Assembly (NCBI RefSeq): GCF_030272615.1 | Contig: NC_081407.1 | Coordinates: forward strand, 97,261,897 to 97,325,896 | Reading direction: 5' to 3' | Source of the DNA: Cryptomeria japonica | Taxonomy: Eukaryota; Streptophyta; Pinopsida; Cupressales; Cupressaceae | DNA length: 64,000 nt | In this document: positions 55,401 to 64,000 of the stretch, piece after piece | Layout: each line of letters opens with the position of its first letter | How positions within the stretch are numbered: position 1 is the first letter of the stretch | Program-made: the position numbers and the translations under genes | Notes under the pieces: model-generated | What the model was told of the DNA's origin: nothing | Databases searched by the model: none | What the model saw: the letters and a program-made list of their open reading frames with translations, nothing else

Positions 55401-56911
55401 CCTATCTTAATGGTTCCTAGTTCTAGCAACAACCACCTCGCTGAAGGAGCTTCTTTAAACTTGTACATGTGTTTCTTTCTCTTATTGTATTTGGCTTGCA
55501 GATTGGGAATATCTCATGATTTGGTTTTCTGTTTTGAGATCTTTGACATTGCTGTCAAAGGGGGAGAGAGATTATGTGAAAAATCTGCTTTAAATGTTTT
55601 TATCTTAAGGGGAGTTTGCTAGAGATATCTTCTTTCTTTGCATTGACTATTTTTCACATTCATATGTTGCCATCAATGCCAAAGGGGGAGATTGTTGGAT
55701 ATTGTTGAGTATTGTTGCTTCTAGGATATGTTGTTGTCATTGATGTCAACATATTCTTGTGATTTGCTCCGATGTGTGCAGATTGGGAAGATCTTATGAT
55801 CTGGTTTTGTAGAGTTCAATATTTCCTCCGGTATATCCCGGTGTGATAAGATCTTGTGCTAATATTTTGGGACATTGTTTGAGATGATCTTGTGTATCTT
55901 CATTTCAGAAGGATTGTGATTTGGTGCTCCACAAGAAATCTTTCTTCGTGACAATTGCTGATTGGTTGTATTCTTGAGTTTCAAATGTTGACAAATGAAG
56001 ATTTGATAAGTGGTGTTGGTGCAGCTATTTATGATGATTCTAACATGCTTGTTGGTGTTTCCTAGTCATCTCCTATTTGTTTTGATGATCCGCATTGATC
56101 GTTGTGTGAGTTTTTGATGGTTTCTATGAACCAATGATAATTTTCATGTTATGCGGTATTTCTGGTGGTGTAGTGTGTTGCAGTTGTTCTTGGCGTGATT
56201 TTTGATGGAGAAGCATTAGGAATTTGAATTAGGTCCAAGTTATGTCATGTAAATCATCACGTTGGTCCAGTGGTCGATCTTTGTATTATGTGATGTAATT
56301 TTGTAATTGTGAGTTGAGGGTTTAGCCAACCTTGTTGTCAAGGTTGATGATTTGTATATATAGGTGATATTGTCATGTAATTTATGTGTAGAGGTTGTGT
56401 CTGCATTATCAGAGAGTGGTGTATGTGCGATCAAGTGATTCATCTTTCAGTGTTGTAATTGAGGAGTGAATGGTGTTGCTAAGAAGACAACTGTGCTTAA
56501 CTGAAACTGTAATCAGGAATTTGGTGATGCTATTCCTTCAGTTCATTTCTTCCGGATTTTAGTCAGAATCTTGTTGTAAGTCAGTGAGACTTCCTTGAGG
56601 GTTGTAGCCTTTCGAGTCATTATCTTTTGAGCAGTGAGCTCTAGGCAATGTTCTTGAATGCATGTGCATTCCCCATTGTAATATTTCACATACTATTGCA
56701 GAGTATTGAATCTTACTATGGGTAGGTTCCCACCACGTTTTTTCCCTTAATCGAGTTTTCAACATCAAAATCTTGGTGTTGTGTGTTGTGCTTTCAATTT
56801 TCTTATTACTGCAATTTATCAGATCCGTATTTCTAATTAAGTTTGTAGATCCAGTGAAGACTGGTTCACCCCCCTCCCTCTCTCAGTCTTCCTTCATTGT
56901 TGCTACCAACA
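55401..56911 (+). mobile_element. 3' end of a Sirevirus-like copia element
   Basis: Plus strand: internal sequence with a purine tract TCAAAGGGGGAGAGAG (about 55554-55569), a second tract CCAAAGGGGGAGAT (55679-55692) and the 3' LTR (55693-56911). The short open frame 55410-55622 in the internal part has no recognisable domain. Several polypurine tracts before the LTR and a C-rich box at the LTR end are shared with the 13464-20149 element. The rest of this copy is missing. Confidence 0.75.
55693..56911 (+). repeat. 3' LTR of Sirevirus-like copia element
   Basis: 1,219 bp. Starts TGTTGGATATTGTTGAG, with GTTGTTGTCATTGATGTCAAC near the start. Ends GGTTCACCCCCCTCCCTCTC (56863-56882) and GTTGCTACCAACA. 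The boundary is set by the polypurine tract on the left and TG...CA ends. Confidence 0.82.
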
Positions 56912-57382
56912 ATAAGTACTTTGTAATGTTTTAAACTAGTCTTGAGCTACAAGTTCTCTTTTGTATTTCCCGTTGTATTTGATTCTTTTCACCACTTATA
57001 ATGGGACTTTTGTAGATTGATGTCTTTATTAATATATTGTCTTCTATTGATAATAAACATCTTTACTATTTCAAATGACAACATGCAAGTTTTTGCACTC
57101 TTTCCTAAACAGAAGAAAAGTTGTTGGTATGACATATCTACTTTTGTTTGTCGATCTATATATATTATGCTTATGAGGCCTCACTTTGTGGTCCAACTTG
57201 TAATCGCCATTTATGGCTTCTTGCAATATTTTATTTTTACCAATTAATACAACAAATATAACAGTTAAGAACACATTAGAAAGCAAAGAGAAAGGAAACA
57301 AATAAATGTATTCTCAAATTTCTCTTCTTAGTTATGTAGGTATGTTTAATGAACTATTTTAAATAATATGGACTTAATACTA
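56912..57382. other. AT-rich spacer
   Basis: About 470 bases between LTRs; no coding or structural feature recognised. Confidence 0.6.
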
Positions 57383-57387
57383 GATCA

Positions 57388-57547
57388 TGTTCAAATAATC
57401 GACGTATTAAACAAACGAGACTAAGGATTCTTAAATAGATTTACAAAGATGATGTTTCTACATGAAACAATCATGAATAAAAGCCAAAATTAGAAACTAC
57501 TTAAACTAATTAAGATGACCATTAAAGAAATATTACATTATTTAATA
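57388..57547 (-). repeat. Short LTR, left (3')
   Basis: TGTTCAAATAATCGACG to ATTATTTAATA on the plus strand. It is clearly the same sequence as 62616-62767, with scattered changes and one small insertion. Confidence 0.85.
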
Positions 57548-57646
57548 CACTCGCTTAATGGTCATTATTCTAACTACTCTACAAAAGACAATCTGTAGGT
57601 CTTTTGGTCACAAATGCATAAACATTTGCCCCTTATGGTCACAAAT

Positions 57647-58469
57647 TGATGCAGGAGCATCCCCAATCAATGAGTAATCATGCATCAACCAAATATATTT
57701 CCTTTCAATTTTGTTCTTGTTTTGTTCTTTGTGCAGTTTTCTGTGTTCTTGCCGGTTGGCATCGATAGTTGCTTGTTCTTCATTGCAGATCTTGTTTTTG
57801 GTTTCCTGACAGTTTCATGTGTTTGATTCCATATTTCTAGTTCATTTGGGTTCTTTTCCGGTCAGTTATCTCTTCCGATTGGCTGTTTCTAGGTTCTCGG
57901 GACAGTTCTTGTGCTTACCGCTTGGTTTTCCTTCATTACCGACACGATTCTTGGTGTGTGGATCCATCTTAGGTCTTGTCCGATGTTCTTTGGTGCGTGG
58001 CCAACCTTCTTGCTGAACCGCATCACTTGGTTGTTATTTTCCAGAAAGATTTGTCTAATTTTTAGGGCCAACCTAATTACACGTTTCATTTTCCTACATT
58101 GGTGAATGTAATCTTATGAGGCTGACCCGAATATGTTCCGGTGGGTATAAATATGATGTTATGTAATCATTTGTAGGGGCAAAGGAAGTAGAATTGAGAA
58201 TAAGGATTGACAATCACATATTGTGATCCGATTGATTCTTAGAGTCCCAGTTGGATTGTATCTGGCTTGAATCTTGCTTGTAACTGGTTAATTACTAGAA
58301 GTTTTTTGATAATAATATGATGATTTCCGGATGATTTCTAGAAGTTCTAAGGCTTTATTATGATCTGTTTATGTGAATTTGTTGTCTTTTATTGTTGATT
58401 TGTGGCGTGGCTCTTGCTGCATAAGTCGGTTGATTCCTTTGTGGGTTTTTACTGGTTATGGCTGCATCA
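57647..58469 (+). repeat. 5' LTR of gag-protease copy 2
   Basis: 823 bp, TGATGCAGGAGCATCC to GGCTGCATCA, with TATAAATA at about 58146-58153 as a likely core promoter. Confidence 0.94.
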
Positions 58470-58471
58470 AG

Positions 58472-58486
58472 TGGTATCAGAGCTGG
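58472..58486 (+). other. Primer binding site (Met-tRNA)
   Basis: TGGTATCAGAGCTGG lies two bases after the 5' LTR. Confidence 0.92.
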
Positions 58487-58699
58487 TTATGGACCGGCTG
58501 GTGGAAGAATCATTTGCTAACATTGAGCCATTCCTTGAGGTGGACAGATCGCCGATTGGAGGTAGGATGCATGTGTGTTCAATAGATCATCGGGGGGGAG
58601 GCAATTGAAATTGGTAGTCAGATCGCTGAGTTGAGGTAGTTCACCGAAGTGGAAGAAGAGATGTCGTAGAGGAGAACAAACCCCTCGAGGGTAGAGAAG

Positions 58700-59335
58700 A
58701 TGATGGAAGACTTCAAGAATGAAGGGAGGAATGAAATCCGGAATGCTTTGGCTGGTTTGCGAAGAAACCTTGATTCTGAGGATGAATATGAGGAAGCTGA
58801 AGGACCGGAAGATGAGAGAGAGGAAAGATTCCTGAAAGTAGTGGCACAAGCAAGTAAAGTGCATAAAATTCAGGTTTCTAACTTTTTCGGAACGCTGAAT
58901 CCAGAAGATTTGATCAATTGGATCAGAGAGTTGGAGGACTACTTTGAGTTTGAGGATGTCAAGGACCTGCAGAGAGTCCGGTTGGCACATACCAAGTTGA
59001 AAGGGGATGGTGCCTTGTGGTGGAAAGAGTTGCAAAAAGACAGAGTGGAGAATGGTGAATTGAAGATCACCCGGTGGGGATAGATGGTTGCAAGATTGAA
59101 GGACAAGTTCATATTGCGAGACTATGAACTGGAGTTGTTCAAGGAGTTGCAGAACTTGAAACAGAGAAACATGATTGTGAAGGAATATACTGAGGAATTA
59201 TGCAAGGTGGTAATCAAATCTAGACATAGAGAGATGGACAAAGAAAAGGTGGCGAGGTACATCAATGGGCTTTCTTTTAACATTCAAGATGAGATGAGTA
59301 TGTTGAAGATTTCCACAGTTGAAGAAGCTTACTAG
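58700..59335 (+). pseudogene. Gag, copy 2
   Basis: ATG at 58700 (MMEDFKNEGRNEIRNAL). The gag core shows FFGTLNPEDLINWIRELEDYF, LKGDGALWWKELQKD, a TAG at about 59081, then MIVKEYTEELCKVVIKSRH and VARYINGLSFNIQDE. A second in-frame TAG lies at 59333-59335. Otherwise it is one continuous frame, close to the copy at 36346-35141. Confidence 0.88.
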
Positions 59336-59419
59336 TATGCTTTGAAGGTTGAAGAGAAGGTGAGAAGAAGACTACTGAATAAGGGAAAGGAGAAATTCAA
59401 GATGAGTGATGGTATAAAA

Positions 59420-60224
59420 AAAACCAGTTGAAGAAGAGGAGTCAAAACCGAAGTGGATTAAAGACATGGAGCAGAAGACACCGAGGAAAGGTAGCAGCAG
59501 TACCGATAGAGAATTTCCTGGCAAATGCTTCAAGTGTGGAGAAACCAGACATAGATTCTATGAATGTAAGAAAGGAATGTCAAGAAGTTGTGTGGAAAGT
59601 GAGGAACCAGATGGTACCGGATCTAATTGTGCACCGGAGTAGGGAGAATCCCTTATGTTCAGAAGAAAGGATATTGGATCTACTCAGAGGAAGAATCTTT
59701 TCCGGACTGTGTGCAAATCAGGTGGTAAGTGTTGCAAGGTCATTGTAGATAGTGGAAGTACTGATAATTTAGTATCTGAGGAGATGGTTGTGAAGCTTGG
59801 ATTGAAGAGGCTTAAGAATCCTTGTCCTTATGAGGTGAGTTGGTTACAAGATGATCAGAAGATAGAGATAAAGGAGCAATGTTTTGTGAATTTCAATATT
59901 GGGCCTTTCAAAGATGAAGTTTTATGTGATATTGTATCTATGAGTGTTTGTCATGTCTTGTTGGGAAAGTCGTGGCAGTATGATAGAGGAGCTATTTATG
60001 ACTATAGAAGAAACCTAGTTACTATTGAAAAGGATGGGCAAAAGTTCACATTGATTTCTTGGAAGGAGAAAGAGAAGGAGGTGAAGAATCTGAGTCGTGA
60101 GAAAAGTTGCAGTATTGAGACACCGATAGCAGAGGTTATACCAGAAGGTTTGAAAGAACTGGTGGAAAAGGTTACATCGCAAGGTTTGATAGAACCAGTT
60201 GCAGAGGTATACCAGAGGTTTTGA
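59420..60224 (+). pseudogene. Zinc knuckle and aspartic protease, copy 2
   Basis: After a frame change in an A-run near 59417, the frame gives CFKCGETRHRFYEC (intact knuckle, 59526-59567). A TAG follows near 59639. The open stretch 59655-60224 holds VIVDSGSTDNLVSEEM (protease active site), CDIVSMSVCHVLLGKSW and a tail of degenerate E-V-I-P repeats. RT would normally follow; instead about 370 bp of decayed sequence leads to the LTR. Confidence 0.88.
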
Positions 60225-60595
60225 AGAAAGATCTGATATAAACAGTTGCAGAGATTATACCGGAGGGTGACATGAGTTGGCAGAAGGATCTGACAGATGA
60301 GTCATGGACAAATGGAACTGGATGACAGAGAGATGATGGTAACAAACCGGATAAAGTCTTGTGGTAGAACCAAATCAGAGTTGCAGAAATAGAGACAATG
60401 TATAGATTTGAAGCAAAGAAAGAGAAACAAAGATGGTCAAAGGTTAGAGAAGCTGGTTGAGGCACCAGAAGAGATAAAAAAGATGTTTGGATCATAAATG
60501 AGCATGGGATCTTCATTCCGAATCCTTTTAGATGTTCATGAGTTGCCTCTCATGGAACATCTTTTTTTTTTCTACCTAGGTTGTCTGATGCAGGA

Positions 60596-61405
60596 GCATC
60601 CCCGGTTGATAAACAATCTTGCATCAACCAGAAATATTTCCTTTCAATTTTGTTCTTGTTTTGTTCTTTGTGCAGTTTTTTGTGTTCTTGTCGGTTGGCA
60701 CTGGTAGTTGCTTATTCTTTGTGGAAAATCTTGTTTTTGGTTTCCTGGTGGTTTCATGTGTTTGATTCTAGATTTCTCGTTCATTTGGGTTCTTTTCTGG
60801 TCAGGTATCACTTTCGGTTGGCTGTTTCTGGGTTCCGAGGACAGTTCATGTGCTTACCGATTGGTTTTCCTTCATTACCAGCACGATTCTTTGCGTGTGG
60901 ATCCATCTTGGGTCTTGTTCGATGTTCTTTGGCATGTGGCTGACCTTCCTACTGAACTACATCACTTGGTTGTTATTTTCTGGAAAGATTTGTCTAATTT
61001 TTAGGGCCAACCTAATTACACGTTTCATTTTCCTACATCGGTGTAATCTTATGAGGCCGATCCAGATACGTTCTGGTGGGTATAAATATGATGTTATGTA
61101 ATCATTTGCTGGGGTAGAGGAAGTAGAACTAAGAATAAGGATTGAGATTCACATATTGTGATCCGGTTGATTCTTAGAGTATCGATTGGATTCTATTTGG
61201 CTTCAAGCTTGCATGTAACTGGTTAATTATCGAATGTTCTTTGATAATAATATGATGATTGTTGGATGATTGCCAAAATTTCTAAGGCTTTATTATGATT
61301 TGTTTATGTGAATTTTTTGTGTTTTCTTGTTGATTTCGTGGCGTGGCTCTTGCTGCATAAGTTGATTGAGTCCTTTGTGGGTTTTTACTGGTTATGGTTA
61401 CATCA
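60596..61405 (+). repeat. 3' LTR of gag-protease copy 2
   Basis: 810 bp, TGATGCAGGAGCATCC to GGTTACATCA, with the conserved TATAAATA at about 61081-61088. No clear polypurine tract precedes it, unlike the other LTR elements here. Confidence 0.94.
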
Positions 61406-61599
61406 CAAATGCATAGAGAAGGCTGCCCCCTTCTCTTTAGAATGCTCTACAAAATGAGCCTACTGCTAAGACCATCCTTGATTTTTTTAAAATTTAGGAA
61501 ATGGCCAAAATAACCATAAACCGTCCAACCTGATGTTGGGAAACAAAACCGCCCTTCCATGTAGCCAAAGTCACTAAGAACAACTTCTAAAACCAAAAC

Positions 61600-62035
61600 C
61601 ACAATTTTAAGGAAAAAATTAACACCCTTGTGCAGACTGTTGCCCTAGCAACCCTAGGTGCAATCCAAAATAGCTGCAAGAAACCATACACAATTTTTTA
61701 GGAGAAAAATCAACCAAAACCAAACAAGATTTTTGAGGAAAAAATCGATCAAAACCCACAAACATTTTTTTAGGAAAAAATTGTGAAAATCCAGAACACC
61801 AACGAGTAGTTGACAAAATCTGAAACAAGGATCAACATACAAAGCTTCGTTTTTGAGGAAAAATGGTAAAACCCTTGTACAAAATTATTTTTATGAAAAA
61901 AGTCATACAAAATCCACAATAATATTTTTAGGAGAAAAATTAGAAAACCCTAGAATAATTTATTTAGGAGAAAAATTATAAAACCTCAGAATAATTTTTT
62001 AGGAGAAATTATAAATCCTCAAATAATTTTTTAAG
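61600..62035. repeat. Diverged TTTTTTAGGAGAAAAAT repeat field
   Basis: At least eight irregularly spaced copies of a phrase like ATTTTTTAGGAGAAAAAT, each followed by AAAACC-type text. They lie inside the short-LTR element. The spacing (about 30-65 bp) is too irregular for a clean tandem array. Confidence 0.7.
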
Positions 62036-62615
62036 GTGGCCATGAATTGCAGAGCCGCTCAAGTAAAGGGTCACGCAGATTCTGAAAATGCCATCTTAGC
62101 AAAATAAAAAAAATGAATATGGAAGTCAAGGCCATAGGTCTACTTAAACAAAATGCATAACAAAAACCTATCGATTGACATCAATAAAGACGTGAACATG
62201 AAGGTCGCATGGGTTGAGCAGAAGAAGTGGGACCAAACACGAGCTGCCTCAAAAAAAAGGCATGAATGTAGATCGCGTGCAAAGGACAACAAACACGAAA
62301 AAAATATCGCATGCAGGCACAAAGAGAAGACATATGATTTGGAGACCAACCACAAACTCTGCAAGATTCACATAGAAAATCCACAAGCTCCCACAATCAC
62401 TAAAAACCCACAAACTTTAGAGAAAAACACCTCTGAATTTTCTCATAGAAACCCACAAATTATCCAACTATTTCAACAAAACTTCCAACAATTTTTATTT
62501 TCATAAAAAATTGAAAAACAAATTTGTGAAAAAATCTAAATAAGAAGAGGCTAAGAATTTTTGTTTTAAAAAAATTGACAAATTTTATGAAATCCCATGC
62601 CCTGCTTTGATACCA

Positions 62616-62767
62616 TGTTCAAATAATCGATGTATTAAATAAAAGAGACTAAGTCTCCTTAAATAGATTTACAAAGACGATGTTTCTAAATGAAACAATT
62701 GTGAATAGAAGTCAGAATTAGAAACTAACAAAAATGACCATTAAAGAAACATTACATTATTTTAATA
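62616..62767 (-). repeat. Short LTR, right (5')
   Basis: TGTTCAAATAATCGATG to ATTATTTTAATA on the plus strand. The primer site adjoins its left edge, making this the 5' LTR. Confidence 0.85.
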
Positions 62768-62772
62768 GATCA

Positions 62773-63640
62773 TATTTGAAAAATCTATATGAAATGAACT
62801 AATTATTCTATTAAAATCACTTGGACTGATTAAAAATCGAGTTGACCCAACTTATTATTTTGAAACTTTTGAGAATTCCAATTTGTTTCATATATTTTTT
62901 TCTTGTCTACTAACAAGTCTAGATTATTTTAAATAGTTTATTTCAAGATATTGTTTCTATTACCAAAGACAACCTAATGAGAAAAACCAATTTTATAACT
63001 GAAGATAGCAAAGAATTCAACTAGGCCTCTTGTGGGCATAAGTCATAAAACCAACATCCATGTGATTATAAACATGTTATTTCTCTATAACCAGACATTG
63101 CCAAAATAAATGAGATGCTGATCTTGGGCCAAATGTATAATGTTATCGCCAAAGCTTTACACTGAATGATCCATAAAATCAACTAGATAAAGAGGTAAAA
63201 GTTGGGTATTAAAAAACTTAAGAATGTCTATAATAGCATACCTTAAAACTTGAGAATGTAATGGATGTTCTCATGGAGGTTTAATTGTGAAAGTGAACAA
63301 ATGTATTGACATTAATAAACTCATTGAATGCCCTTCTCGGATTCTCTCCACAATTTGTATGTCCGAGAGAAATACCTCGATAATTTGATTATGCAATGTT
63401 GTTCAAATTACCTTTGATACAATATATTATCTATGCGTCAGGCCTTGACAGAAATTGGTAAGCAAAATAAGCTCTTCAGAGTAAGATGTCGTTAATGCCA
63501 GATATTGTTGTATTAAGGGAAATTTCATTATTGCTAATTAGATATAACGACTTAACCACTAAAACTCAAATATAATTGATTAATCTGTAACAAAAATGAA
63601 AATGACACAAGAAATTCGAAGATAGTGGTTAATTGAAAAC
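62773..63640. other. AT-rich non-coding stretch
   Basis: No gene, LTR or ordered repeat recognised. Confidence 0.6.
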
Positions 63641-63699
63641 GAGGGATTGATGTTGAATTTATAGAGTTTGGAAGGTTGATTTCGATGGTTGAGATTTAT

Positions 63700-63995
63700 T
63701 TGAGAACAAGATTGATCAACGATTGAAATTGGTTGAGAGTGCATTGATTGAGAGAATAATTCAAATTGATTGAGAGTTAAACTTATTTGATTGATAGTCA
63801 GACTCATTTGATTGAGAGTCATGAAATTTGATTGATTCATTAACTAATTTGATTGACTAGTTAACTTATTTGATTGAGGAGATGACTTAATTGATCGATT
63901 TGTTCAAAAAAGATGATTGAGAGTTAGAAACGGTGATTGAAGAGTTAACTAGATCAACTAACTAGTTGACTGGATTGATTGACTAGTTAGGAGGA
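63700..63995. repeat. Degenerate TTGATTGAGAGT repeat
   Basis: Many variants of TTGATTGAGAGT or TTGATTGACTAGTTAACT with an irregular 20-30 bp spacing, running to the window edge. On the minus strand they translate as repeated Leu-Asn-Gln, an incidental result. Confidence 0.75.
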
Positions 63996-64000
63996 ACCGA

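Larger units (their letters stand above)
57642..61410 (+). mobile_element. Ty3/gypsy-derived gag-protease element, copy 2
   Basis: 57647-61405 (3,759 bp), plus strand, with perfect CAAAT duplications at 57642-57646 and 61406-61410. LTRs are 57647-58469 and 60596-61405. The internal region of 2,126 bp encodes gag and protease only. LTRs differ by about 14% over the first 265 bp by hand alignment, so this insertion is old. It sits inside the short-LTR element. Confidence 0.94.
57383..62772 (-). mobile_element. Short-LTR element hosting the second gag-protease copy
   Basis: 57388-62767, flanked by perfect GATCA duplications (57383-57387 and 62768-62772). Short direct repeats lie at both ends (57388-57547, 160 bp; 62616-62767, 152 bp). 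A minus-strand Met-tRNA primer site TGGTATCAAAGC (62604-62615) directly abuts the right repeat. Without the nested element it is about 1.6 kb. It has no recognisable protein and holds an A/T-rich repeat field. Repeat ends are TATTAAA...GAACA on the minus strand rather than TG...CA. Size and layout resemble TRIM-like non-autonomous LTR elements, though the internal part is longer than usual. Confidence 0.78.

Noticed and set aside
57819-58105. Open frames inside the LTRs of the gag-protease family
   Set aside because: They lie within LTR sequence and recur in all copies without coding signals; LTR identity explains them.
59428-59748. 106-codon plus-strand frame in gag-protease copy 2
   Set aside because: The knuckle and protease motifs are in another frame; a matching frame in copy 1 is simply conserved because the DNA is.
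63580-63840. Minus-strand frame with repeated Leu-Asn-Gln
   Set aside because: It is a translation of the TTGATTGAGAGT repeat, not a protein.

Overview
This window is plant nuclear DNA made almost entirely of transposable elements in several states of decay. I see no intact host gene, no rRNA or tRNA gene and no CRISPR array. Plant-type LINE proteins, Ty1/copia and Ty3/gypsy chromovirus proteins, a MULE transposase split by short GT-AG introns, and Met-tRNA primer sites all point to a seed plant. The AT-rich intergenic DNA and the old, nested insertions would suit a large gymnosperm-like genome, but the species cannot be read from the sequence.

Layout: 1-6489 is a plant L1-type LINE (+), cut at its 5' end by the window, with ORF1, endonuclease, RT and RNase H. 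6933-8340 is a 5'-truncated LINE of another lineage (-), ending in a microsatellite tail. 13464-20149 is a complete 6.7-kb LTR element (-) with 5-bp target duplications (AGGTT). It has gag-like coiled-coil and zinc-knuckle sequence and two long open frames of unknown function, but no pol. 20272-22018 is an ORF1-only LINE (-). About 22180-24434 is a decayed Mutator-like transposase gene (+). 26053-28395 holds two LTR-like blocks.

33652-37384 (-) and 57647-61405 (+) are two copies of one gypsy family that keeps only gag and protease; each has perfect 5-bp target duplications. 39572-54113 is a complete Ty1/copia element (-, duplication TCTTC). One of its LTRs is split by a nearly full-length chromovirus (40263-48140, +) with RT, RNase H, integrase and chromodomain. 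55693-56911 is the 3' LTR of a copia element whose polypurine tract nearly matches that of the 13464-20149 element. 57388-62767 is a short-LTR element (duplication GATCA) that hosts the second gag-protease copy. Remaining stretches are AT-rich with small local duplications.

How the pieces fit: three kinds of element here lack their own replication enzymes (the pol-less copia-like element, the gag-protease gypsy pair and the ORF1-only LINE), next to potential helper relatives (the chromovirus, the copia 3' LTR and the L1 LINE). The strongest candidate for something undescribed is the 13464-20149 element: an otherwise standard LTR element carrying about 1,100 codons of preserved unknown protein in place of pol.
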